NCBI GenBank assembly: GCA_035645555.1
Contig: DASQMI010000079.1
Location: 1-45,500 of the forward strand
Direction: 5' to 3'
Length of the DNA stretch: 45,500 nt
Source of the DNA: Lysobacter_F sp035645555
GTDB taxonomy: Bacteria > Pseudomonadota > Gammaproteobacteria > Xanthomonadales > Xanthomonadaceae
Both the position numbers and the translations under genes were made by a program. The first letter of the stretch is position 1. The number at the start of each line of letters is the position of its first letter. Below the pieces are notes generated by a model, which was not told where the DNA came from, did not search any database, and worked only from the letters and a program-made list of their open reading frames with translations. Below are positions 17,158 to 24,108 of this stretch, piece by piece.

Positions 17158-17679
17158 ATGCCGGTATCGATCCGCCGCATCCGGCCCGAGGAACGCGCGC
17201 CGCTCGGGCGACTCATGGTCGAGGTCTATGCGGGCCTCGACGGCTTTCCCACGCCGCGCGAGCAACCGGCGTACTACACGATGCTCGCCGAGATCGGCGC
17301 GCTCGATGATCGCGACCACACCGAGGTGCTGGTCGCCGTCGACGAGCAGGGCGCGCTCGCCGGCGGAGTGGTCTATTTCAGCTGCATGGGCGCGTACGGT
17401 GCCGGCGGCACCGCCACCCAGGTGCGCGCCGCGTCGGGCATCCGCCTGCTCGGCGTCGACCCGCGCTTTCGCGGCGCCGGCATCGGACGGGCACTGACGC
17501 TTGCCTGCATCGAGCGTGCCCGCGCCGCCGGCCACCGCGAAGTGGTGCTGCATACCACCCGGGCGATGCAAGCCGCATGGTCGATGTACGAGCGCCTGGG
17601 CTTCCAGCGCTCGCCCGACCTCGACTTCATGCAGCAGGCCCTGCCGGTCTACGGGTTCCGGCTTCCGCTGGAGGGCTGA
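17158..17679 (+). CDS. GNAT-family N-acetyltransferase
   Basis: The 173-aa protein has the GNAT core: an N-terminal substrate half (SIRRIRPEERAPLGRLMVEV), the acetyl-CoA-binding motif A LGVDPRFRGAGIGRALT (R/QxxGxG/A), and motif B with AMQAAWSMYERLGFQRSPD. The acceptor is unknown. An AAGGGG box lies about 11 bp before the ATG. It is divergent from the MocR regulator and may be its target. Confidence 0.87.
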   Translation: MPVSIRRIRPEERAPLGRLMVEVYAGLDGFPTPREQPAYYTMLAEIGALDDRDHTEVLVAVDEQGALAGGVVYFSCMGAYGAGGTATQVRAASGIRLLGVDPRFRGAGIGRALTLACIERARAAGHREVVLHTTRAMQAAWSMYERLGFQRSPDLDFMQQALPVYGFRLPLEG

Positions 17680-17794
17680 CGCGGCACCTTCGCCGCGCCG
17701 TTCGCAGGGCTGGAACGCTGCATTGCGACGCCCCCGTGGCAGCGTCCGCGAGGCACACGGATAGTGGCCGCGTCGACCCTGCGGGAGCACGCCC

Positions 17795-18433
17795 ATGCTC
17801 GAGACGTCGCTTGTCGAGACCGCGCCACTGGCATTCGCGGCCTATTTCGTCGCCACCGCGAGCCCCGGGCCGAGCAACCTCACGATCATGGCCGCGGCGA
17901 TGCACGACGGCCGCCGTGCGGCGCTCGCGCTCGCCGCGGGCGTGGTGACGGGATCGCTGTTCTGGGGGCTGCTCGCCGCGTGCGGGCTGTCGGCGGTGCT
18001 CGCCGCGTATTCCGGCGCGCTGGTGGCGATGAAGATCGCCGGCGGCTGCTATCTCCTGTGGCTGGCGTGGCGGTCGCTGCGCTCGGCGATGACGCCGACC
18101 GCAACGACAACGCCGAGCGCGGCGGCCGGCAGCACGACGCTGCGCCACTGCTTCATGCGCGGCTTCGCGCTGCACATCACCAACCCGAAGGCGATCTTCG
18201 CCTGGCTGTCGATCGTGTCGCTGGCGCTGCCGGCCGGCGCGAGCGCACCGCATGCGCTCGCCATCGTCGCCGGCTGCATCGTGATCGGCGTGTTCGTGTT
18301 CGGCGGCTATGCGCTGCTGTTCTCCGCACCGCTGGCGCGGCGCGTCTACCTGCGTATCCGCCGGTGGCTGGACGCTGCGCTGGCCGCGGTGTTCGCCACC
18401 GCCGGGCTGAAGATGCTGCTGAGCCGTTCCTGA
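17795..18433 (+). CDS. LysE-family amino acid exporter
   Basis: The 212-aa protein has about six transmembrane segments and the LysE/RhtB signature near the N-terminus (FVATASPGPSNLTIMAAAM) with the following Gly-rich helix (LAAGVVTGSLFWGLLAACG). A conserved NPKAIFAWLS motif is in the middle. Members export basic or neutral amino acids or homoserine lactones. It lies downstream of the GNAT gene with a 115-bp gap, possibly in a MocR-controlled group. Confidence 0.88.
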   Translation: MLETSLVETAPLAFAAYFVATASPGPSNLTIMAAAMHDGRRAALALAAGVVTGSLFWGLLAACGLSAVLAAYSGALVAMKIAGGCYLLWLAWRSLRSAMTPTATTTPSAAAGSTTLRHCFMRGFALHITNPKAIFAWLSIVSLALPAGASAPHALAIVAGCIVIGVFVFGGYALLFSAPLARRVYLRIRRWLDAALAAVFATAGLKMLLSRS

Positions 18434-18497
18434 GGTCACCGGCAGTGGCGCGATGCCGCGGCGCGCCGCATAGTCGCGTCTCCCGCCGGAGCACGCC

Positions 18498-18857
18498 ATG
18501 CCGCACCTGACCGTCGAGTACACCGTCAACCTGCCCGACCTCGACGCGGCCGCGCTGCTCGACGCGCTCAACGCGGCGCTCGCCGGTTCCGGCGAGTTCG
18601 ACGAGGCCGACATCAAGAGCCGCGCGCAGCGGCTGGACGTGTTCCGCATCGGTACCACGCCCGCCGCGCGCGGTTTCGTGCATGCGCGGCTGGCGCTGCT
18701 GGCCGGGCGCAGCGCGGAGACCAAGCGCGCGCTGTCGGCGGCGATGCTCGCGGTATTGCAGGCCGAGGTCGCCGCACCGGCCGGCGTCGACGTGCAGCTG
18801 TGCGCGGAGGTGGTCGACATCGACCGCGACAGCTACGCCAAGGCGCTCGTCCCCTGA
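18498..18857 (+). CDS. 5-carboxymethyl-2-hydroxymuconate isomerase-like tautomerase
   Basis: The 119-aa product begins MPHLTVEYTVNL, exposing a catalytic Pro after Met removal, and has the CHMI fold sequence through to AEVVDIDRDSYAKA. It is slightly shorter than the roughly 126-aa HpaF. HpaF acts in 4-hydroxyphenylacetate breakdown, but none of the other pathway genes is in the window, so the physiological substrate is open. It sits 6 bp before the DJ-1/PfpI gene, suggesting co-transcription. Confidence 0.82.
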   Translation: MPHLTVEYTVNLPDLDAAALLDALNAALAGSGEFDEADIKSRAQRLDVFRIGTTPAARGFVHARLALLAGRSAETKRALSAAMLAVLQAEVAAPAGVDVQLCAEVVDIDRDSYAKALVP

Positions 18858-18863
18858 GCCGCG

Positions 18864-19472
18864 ATGATGACGCGGTCGGTGGCGATCTACCTGTTCGACG
18901 AGGTCGAGGTGCTCGACTTCGCCGCGCCTTACGAGGTGTTCACCACCGCCGCGCGGGTGCTGCGCAGGTCCGAGCCGCAGGTCCCGGTGCCGTTCGAGGT
19001 GTTCACGGTCGGCGCCGCGCGCGGGCTGGTACGGGCGCGGGCCGGCCTGCAGGTGCTGGCCGAACGCGCGTTCGACGAGGTCGCGCATGCCGACGTGCTG
19101 CTGATCCCGGGCGGCGTGGTCGAGCGCCAGCTCCAGCACGCTGCCCTGATCGAGTGGATCGCGACCCGGGCACGCAGCGCCGAGGTGACCGCGTCGGTGT
19201 GCACCGGCGCGTTCCTGCTCGCGCGCGCCGGTCTGCTCGACGGCCGCAGCGCGACCACCCACTGGGAAGACCTCGACGATCTGCGCGCACGCTTCCCGCG
19301 CGTGCGCGTGGAAGGCGGCCGACGCTGGATCGACCACGGCGATGTGATCACCTCGGCGGGTATCACCGCGGGGCTCGACATGAGCCTGCATCTGGTCGCG
19401 CGGCTGGGCGGGCGCGCGCTGGCCGAGGCGACGGCGCGCCAGCTCGAGGTGGACTGGCGCGACACGCCTTGA
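18864..19472 (+). CDS. DJ-1/PfpI-family glutamine amidotransferase-like protein
   Basis: The 202-aa protein has the class I amidotransferase-like fold with nucleophile Cys113 in TASVCTGAFLLARAGLL, and VLLIPGG earlier. This resembles the isonitrile hydratase/AraC-associated subfamily, but without the C-terminal AraC domain. The later HWEDLDDLRARFP and TSAGITAGLDMSLH are also typical. Activity is uncertain (hydratase, glyoxalase-like or sensor). It follows the CHMI-like gene by 6 bp. Confidence 0.87.
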   Translation: MMTRSVAIYLFDEVEVLDFAAPYEVFTTAARVLRRSEPQVPVPFEVFTVGAARGLVRARAGLQVLAERAFDEVAHADVLLIPGGVVERQLQHAALIEWIATRARSAEVTASVCTGAFLLARAGLLDGRSATTHWEDLDDLRARFPRVRVEGGRRWIDHGDVITSAGITAGLDMSLHLVARLGGRALAEATARQLEVDWRDTP

Positions 19473-19502
19473 GGTCATTACCGCCTCCTCCGCACGCCTG
19501 CC

Positions 19503-19922
19503 ATGACGACCTCCGCTTCCGCCGGCTATTCCGGCACGCCGCTCGCCCGCAAGCTCGGGCTCAGGGACGGCAGCCGCGTGCTCGCGCTCGACGCGCCGTC
19601 CGCCTACCGCGACTGGCTGGCGCCGCTGCCGCCCGGCGTGCGCTTCGTCGACAGCGCCGACGCCACGGTCGACATCGCGCATGTGTTCGCGACCGAGCGC
19701 GATGCGCTGCAGGCGCAGCTGCACGCGCTGCGCGCGGTGTTGCGCGCCGACGCGACGGTCTGGGTGTCGTGGCCGAAGAAGGCGTCCAAGGTGCCGACCA
19801 CGGTGAGCGAGGACGTGGTGCGCGAGCTCGCGTTCCCGCTCGGTTACGTCGACGTCAAGGTGTGCGCGGTCGATGCAGTGTGGTCGGGGTTGAAGCTGGT
19901 CGTGCGCAAGGTGCTGCGCTGA
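19503..19922 (+). CDS. DUF3052 family protein
   Basis: The 139-aa protein matches DUF3052 by the N-terminal GYSGTPLARKLGL and the core VWVSWPKKASKVPTTVSEDVVRELA with a closing VDAVWSGLKLVVRK. The fold is thought to be Rossmann-like with no known activity. It starts 30 bp after the DJ-1/PfpI stop and probably belongs to the same transcript. Confidence 0.82.
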   Translation: MTTSASAGYSGTPLARKLGLRDGSRVLALDAPSAYRDWLAPLPPGVRFVDSADATVDIAHVFATERDALQAQLHALRAVLRADATVWVSWPKKASKVPTTVSEDVVRELAFPLGYVDVKVCAVDAVWSGLKLVVRKVLR

Positions 19923-19951
19923 GGTGGCCATGGCCGGACCGAGGCCGGACG

Positions 19952-20176
19952 ATGCCGATGCGTAGGCTGGGCTGGACGCTGCTCGCCGCGGCCGCATCGC
20001 TGCCGCTGGGCATGCTGCTGGCGTTCCTGCTGATGCCGGTGTGGGTGTGGATCGAGCGCACGTCCGGCATCGAAGCCGCCGGCCATTCCGGACCGGCCAC
20101 GTGGTGTTTCCTGCTGAGCTGGGCCGGCTGGTTCGCGCTGCTGCTTGCGGCGCTGCGGCGGCGCCTGCGGGGCTGA
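19952..20176 (+). CDS. Small two-helix membrane protein
   Basis: A 74-aa product with two hydrophobic helices (LLAAAASLPLGMLLAFLLMPVW and TWCFLLSWAGWFALLLAAL) separated by a short polar loop, ending RRRLRG. No family is recognised. ATG 19952 is used; a second Met is two codons later. No strong ribosome site is seen. The stop is 1 bp away from the stop of the convergent LuxR gene. Confidence 0.55.
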   Translation: MPMRRLGWTLLAAAASLPLGMLLAFLLMPVWVWIERTSGIEAAGHSGPATWCFLLSWAGWFALLLAALRRRLRG

Positions 20177-20177
20177 G

Positions 20178-21260
20178 CTAGCGTGCGAAGCCGCCGTGGC
20201 CGGCGATCGCGGTGCCGGCCTCGGCACGCGGCAGGTAGTGGTCGTGGAAGAGTTTCGCGATCAGCGCGGCACGGCTGCCGACCGCGAGCTTGGCGTACAC
20301 GTTACGCAGGTGGTCCTCGACCGTGTAGCGCGAGACCCCGAGCTGGCGCGCGATTTCGGCATTGGCGTGGCCGGCGGCGACGCAGCGCACGACTTCCGCC
20401 TCGCGCGCGGTCAGTCCGTACGCGGCGGCCAGCACCTGCGCGATCTCGTGCGGCCGGCTCGGCTCCAGGATCAGCGAGATGCAGCCATCCGGCATCGCCT
20501 CGGCATGCGCGGTAAGCCAGCGTCCGGCGCGGGTGCGCATGCGCGCGCGGGCATGCCCGTCGCCGTGGCGCGCGCGCAGCGCCAGCGAGTGCAGCGCATA
20601 CGGCAGGTGGCCGGCGCTGCAATCGTCGATCTCCTCCAGCCAGCGCGCGGCGGCGGGGTTGGCGTAATCGAGCGCGAGGCCCGCGCCGCGCAACAGCAGC
20701 AGGCCCGGGCCGTCGGTGCCGTCGTCGCCGAGCGCCTCGGCGCGCAGCAGCATGCCGCGCAACGCACGGCAGGCGTCCTTGGACACGTGAGCGAGCAGCG
20801 CGGTCTCCTCGGCGCTGAAGTCGCGCGCCCCGCGGCCGCGCAACAGCACCAAACCGCCCCAGGCACCTGCCTCGTCGCGGAACACCGCCCGCAGCTCATG
20901 CTGCAGGCCCTCGGGCGCGAACACGTCGCGGTAGCGCGCGCTCGCATCGTGGCGGCCGCCGGTGGCGGCGCTGAGGGTCGCGGCCGGCAACGGCCGGCGC
21001 GCAAGATCGGCGAAGCCGTTGATGTCGCCGCCACCGAACTCGAGTTCGAGCAGGCGCGGCACACGCGCCGGCGCGACGCCCTCGTGGTGCACGCCGCCGG
21101 TCGGCAGCGTCGTCGCCGGGTCGAACGTCAGCCCGCACCAACGGTCGGCCGGCACCAGCGGCGCGAGCGCCTCGCGCAGCGCATGCAGCAGCGCGGTCGG
21201 CGTGCGGGTTTCGCTGCACACGCGGGCGATGCGGCGGCGGGCGCGCTGGATCGGGTCCAC
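20178..21260 (-). CDS. LuxR-family transcriptional regulator
   Basis: The 360-aa protein has a C-terminal LuxR/GerE HTH (LTAREAEVVRCVAAGHANAE, then RQLGVSRYTVEDHLRNVYAKL). The N-terminal 280 residues look like a GAF- or PAS-type sensory region (DEAGAWGGLVLLRGRGARDF; LALDYANPAAARWL), without a receiver domain. The start at 21260 is the first convincing Met (MDPIQRARRRI). The signal is unknown. It is divergent from the FAD oxidoreductase gene at 21369, with about 108 bp between the starts, and may control it. Confidence 0.86.
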   Translation of the reverse strand: MDPIQRARRRIARVCSETRTPTALLHALREALAPLVPADRWCGLTFDPATTLPTGGVHHEGVAPARVPRLLELEFGGGDINGFADLARRPLPAATLSAATGGRHDASARYRDVFAPEGLQHELRAVFRDEAGAWGGLVLLRGRGARDFSAEETALLAHVSKDACRALRGMLLRAEALGDDGTDGPGLLLLRGAGLALDYANPAAARWLEEIDDCSAGHLPYALHSLALRARHGDGHARARMRTRAGRWLTAHAEAMPDGCISLILEPSRPHEIAQVLAAAYGLTAREAEVVRCVAAGHANAEIARQLGVSRYTVEDHLRNVYAKLAVGSRAALIAKLFHDHYLPRAEAGTAIAGHGGFAR

Positions 21261-21368
21261 GCCGCATTGTAGGAACCCCGCTCACGGCGGCGCACCCCAA
21301 TCGTCGGGGATTCCCGCCGGCGGCGAGCGCGCGGAAGCTGAACACCCTCCCCTCTGCCGAGAACCGCC

Positions 21369-22742
21369 ATGCCGCTCGCCGCCCGCTCCGCCCGCTCGCT
21401 GGGCGAACTGCTGCGCCCGGGACAGCCGGGCTACGACGAGGCGCGCCGGATCTGGAACGGCGCCATCGACCGCCGTCCGGCGTTCATCGCGCGCTGCCGC
21501 ACCACCGACGAGGTGGCCGCGGCGGTGCGTTTTGCTGCCGACCACGACCTGCTGCTGGCGGTGAAGGGCGGCGGCCACAGCATTCCCGGCTGGTCGGTAT
21601 GCGAGGGCGGGCTGATGATCGACCTGTCGCTGATGAAAGGCATCCGGGTGGATCCGCAACGGCGCCTCGCCGATGCGGAACCGGGCCTGCTGTGGCAGGA
21701 GTACGACCGCGCCACCCAGGCGCATGGTCTGGCCTCGCCCGGCGGCGAGGTGTCGCACACCGGCGTGGCCGGATTGACGCTCGGCGGCGGGATCGGCTGG
21801 CTGTCGCGCGCCTACGGCCTGGCCTGCGACCAGCTCGTCGAAGCCGACGTGGTGCTGGCCGACGGCTCGCAGGTTACCGCCAGCGAGCGCAGCCATCCGG
21901 ATCTGTTCTGGGCGTTGCGCGGTGGCGGCGGCAACTTCGGCATCGTCACCCGCTTCGGCTTCCGCCTGCACGAGGTGCCCCCGCTGGTGGCCGGCTTCGT
22001 GATGTATCCGGCGGCGCAGGCGGCCGAGGTGCTGGCGCATTACGTCGCGCTCAGCGAGCAGGCGCCCGACGCGCTGTCGCTGGCGGCCGCGCTGCTGCAC
22101 GCGCCGCCGGCGCCGTTCGTGCCGCCGGAGCTGCGCCTGCAGCCGGTGATCGCGATCGCCGCGTGCTATGTCGGCCCGGAGCGCGAAGGCTGGGCCGCGG
22201 TGGCGCCGGTGCGCACGTTCGGCACGCCGGCGGTGGACACGTTCGCGCTGCAGCGTTACGTCGACATGCAGCAGTGGTTCGACGACGGCGTTCCGCACGG
22301 CCTGCACTACCACTGCCGTTCGGAGTGGCTACGCCCGCTGGATGGCGCGTTGATCGCGCAGCTGGCCGACGTGGCGCGCGCCGCGACGTCGCCGCTGTCG
22401 CAGGTGCTGGTGCGCCGGCTGGGCGGCGCGATCGCGCGTACCGCGGAGGACGCCACCGCGTTCCGCTTCCGCGGCGCCACCCACATGCTGACGCTGGCGG
22501 CAGTGTGGTCGCCCGAGGATGCCGCGCCGCATGCGCACCGCGACTGGTGCCGCAGCGCGTGGCAGGCACTGCGGCCGTGGTCGGACGGCGGCGGTTACGT
22601 CAACCACCTCACCGACGAAGGCGAGGCGCGCGTGCGCGAGGCCTACGGCGACGCCACCTGGCAGCGGCTGGTCGCAGTCAAGCGCGCGTACGATCCCGGC
22701 AATCTGTTCCGGATGAACCAGAACATTCCGCCGGGCGGCTGA
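21369..22742 (+). CDS. FAD-linked oxidoreductase, berberine-bridge-enzyme (BBE) type
   Basis: The 457-aa protein has the PCMH-type FAD domain with the flavinylation histidine His70 in AVKGGGHSIPGW, a second FAD contact TLGGGIGWLSRAYGLACD, and GGGGNFGIVTRF. The C-terminal BBE domain is visible as YGDATWQRLVAVKRAYDP and NLFRMNQNIPP. Such enzymes oxidise sugars, alkaloids or phenolics with O2; the substrate is unknown. Whether a second cysteinyl-flavin link exists cannot be judged. A LuxR regulator is divergent. Confidence 0.9.
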   Translation: MPLAARSARSLGELLRPGQPGYDEARRIWNGAIDRRPAFIARCRTTDEVAAAVRFAADHDLLLAVKGGGHSIPGWSVCEGGLMIDLSLMKGIRVDPQRRLADAEPGLLWQEYDRATQAHGLASPGGEVSHTGVAGLTLGGGIGWLSRAYGLACDQLVEADVVLADGSQVTASERSHPDLFWALRGGGGNFGIVTRFGFRLHEVPPLVAGFVMYPAAQAAEVLAHYVALSEQAPDALSLAAALLHAPPAPFVPPELRLQPVIAIAACYVGPEREGWAAVAPVRTFGTPAVDTFALQRYVDMQQWFDDGVPHGLHYHCRSEWLRPLDGALIAQLADVARAATSPLSQVLVRRLGGAIARTAEDATAFRFRGATHMLTLAAVWSPEDAAPHAHRDWCRSAWQALRPWSDGGGYVNHLTDEGEARVREAYGDATWQRLVAVKRAYDPGNLFRMNQNIPPGG

Positions 22743-22745
22743 GCG

Positions 22746-23210
22746 CTAGCGGATGTGCGCGGTGCGCAGCTGCGGTAGGCAGGCCGCGATGCGCTCGCCC
22801 CAGCCGTCGATGCTGCGCGCGAACGCGGCCGGCGTGAACGCCTCCAGCGCGGCTTCGCCTTCGGCGCTGAGTGCGGTCATCGTGTAGCGCACGGTGACCT
22901 CGCAGCGTTCGGCATCGAGCGGCTCGCAGGCGATCTCGACGAAGCCGGTGCGCGAACCCGGCGTGGTGCGCACGTAGCGCGAGCGGCGCCGTGCACGGTC
23001 GAAATCGACCAGGTGCCAGATCGTCAGTTCGGCGCCATCGCCGGTGGTGAACACCATGCCGGCGACGGTGGCGCCGTCGGCCGGGTGGACATAGCGCGGG
23101 CGCCAGCCTTCCACCCACAGCTCCTCGCCCGCCGGGGTAAAGAACATGAAGGCGACATCGGCGGGCGCGTCGATGCGGATGCGGTGCTGGCTTTGGATCG
23201 TGCGGGACAT
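22746..23210 (-). CDS. SRPBCC (START-like) domain protein
   Basis: The 154-aa protein shows the SRPBCC pattern: IDAPADVAFMFFTPAGEELWVEGW at the N-terminus, central strands (AELTIWHLVDFDRARRRSRYV, VEIACEPLDAERCEVTVRY) and a long C-terminal helix. It is a hydrophobic-ligand-binding fold with no specific function assigned. It is convergent with the FAD oxidoreductase (4-bp gap). Confidence 0.78.
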   Translation of the reverse strand: MSRTIQSQHRIRIDAPADVAFMFFTPAGEELWVEGWRPRYVHPADGATVAGMVFTTGDGAELTIWHLVDFDRARRRSRYVRTTPGSRTGFVEIACEPLDAERCEVTVRYTMTALSAEGEAALEAFTPAAFARSIDGWGERIAACLPQLRTAHIR

Positions 23211-23265
23211 GAGCAGGCTCCATGGATCGTGGGTTGAACGGCCATGGACGCGAGCACGGCGCGGC

Positions 23266-23541
23266 TCACGCTCCCCGCTTGTCGCGCAGACGATGGCTCG
23301 AGGACGCGTCCAGCTGCAGGTCGTAGATCTGCCGCAGCTGGGCGATCAGCGCGAGCGTCTCCTTCGAGAACGGCTGCTTGCCCTCGAGGGCATGCAGCAC
23401 GATCCCTTCGAGCAGCTCGCCCAGGGTCATGTCCTTGTGCTCGGAGAGCGCCTTGAGGACTTTGACCAGGCGTTTCTCCAGCCGCACGCCGGTCTGGATG
23501 CGCTCGACCGGAATGCTGTCGTCGTCGTGGGTGCGGGGCAT
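23266..23541 (-). CDS. Small ribbon-helix-helix-like DNA-binding candidate
   Basis: The 91-aa protein has a basic beta-strand-like segment followed by two helices (ERIQTGVRLEKRLVKVLKAL, then MTLGELLEGIVLHALEG), a pattern seen in ribbon-helix-helix repressors. ATG 23541 is used; no clear ribosome site is present. Three 8-bp direct repeats GGTACATT/GGTACCGT/GGTAACGC lie just upstream (23562-23585), as expected for an autoregulating RHH protein. Function beyond that is unknown. Confidence 0.65.
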   Translation of the reverse strand: MPRTHDDDSIPVERIQTGVRLEKRLVKVLKALSEHKDMTLGELLEGIVLHALEGKQPFSKETLALIAQLRQIYDLQLDASSSHRLRDKRGA

Positions 23542-23561
23542 GGTGGAGCGCGGGCCTTCTG

Positions 23562-23585
23562 GCGTTACCACGGTACCAATGTACC
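23562..23585 (-). promoter_or_regulatory. Operator-like array of three 8-bp direct repeats
   Basis: On the - strand the repeats GGTACATT, GGTACCGT and GGTAACGC follow one another without spacing, 21-44 bp before ATG 23541 and 62-85 bp before the divergent VOC gene. Contiguous direct repeats suit ribbon-helix-helix repressors. Confidence 0.5.
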
Positions 23586-23646
23586 CAGAAGCCGCGCGCA
23601 CCGCAAGCGGCGATACTGGCGCGCATCCGTCCCGCCGGAACCTGCC

Positions 23647-24039
23647 ATGGCCCGCATCGAGCACGTCGCGCTGTGGACCGACGACCTCGAGCGCTGCGTG
23701 CGCTTCTACGCCGACTACTTCGGCGCCGAGGCCGGGCCGCGCTACGTCAATCCGGGCAAGGGCTTCGAATCCCGCTTCCTGCGCTTCGCGGACGGCGCGC
23801 GGTTGGAGGTGATGCGCACCCGCACGCTGGCGCCGCTGCCGGCGCCGCCCGGCGCGCAGCGCATGGGGCTGACCCACCTGGCGATCGCACTCGGTTCCGA
23901 GCACGCGGTCGACGCGCTGACCGCGCGGCTGCGCGCCGACGGCCATCCGGTGCTCGACGGGCCGCGCCGCACCGGCGACGGCTACTACGAGAGCGTGGTG
24001 CTCGATCCCGACGGCAACCGGATTGAGCTGACCGCCTGA
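23647..24039 (+). CDS. VOC-superfamily (glyoxalase/dioxygenase-like) protein
   Basis: The 130-aa protein has the paired beta-alpha-beta3 VOC fold: ARIEHVALWTDDLERCVRFY at the start, FLRFADGARLEVM, GLTHLAIALGSEHAVDAL and the closing SVVLDPDGNRIEL. Metal-ligand candidates are His6, Glu (LEVM), His (THLAIA) and the final Glu. It resembles FosA/glyoxalase-like small proteins of unassigned substrate. ATG 23647 is chosen by the MARIEHVAL start. It is divergent from the RHH-like gene, sharing its operator-like repeats. Confidence 0.85.
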   Translation: MARIEHVALWTDDLERCVRFYADYFGAEAGPRYVNPGKGFESRFLRFADGARLEVMRTRTLAPLPAPPGAQRMGLTHLAIALGSEHAVDALTARLRADGHPVLDGPRRTGDGYYESVVLDPDGNRIELTA

Positions 24040-24049
24040 GCCGGACAGA

Positions 24050-24077
24050 ACAAGGCCCGGCCGAAGCCGGGCCTTGT
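24050..24077. terminator. Bidirectional hairpin between VOC and BON genes
   Basis: A perfect 12-bp stem (ACAAGGCCCGGC at 24050-24061, GCCGGGCCTTGT at 24066-24077) with a CGAA loop lies between convergent genes. T runs are poor on both sides. Confidence 0.75.
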
Positions 24078-24108
24078 GCGTACTGAACCGTGACGACGAG
24101 TGCGCGGT

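Noticed and set aside
17720..17750. Sigma-54 promoter before the LysE gene
   Set aside because: TGGAAC-GCTGCA-TTGC has one base too many between the boxes.
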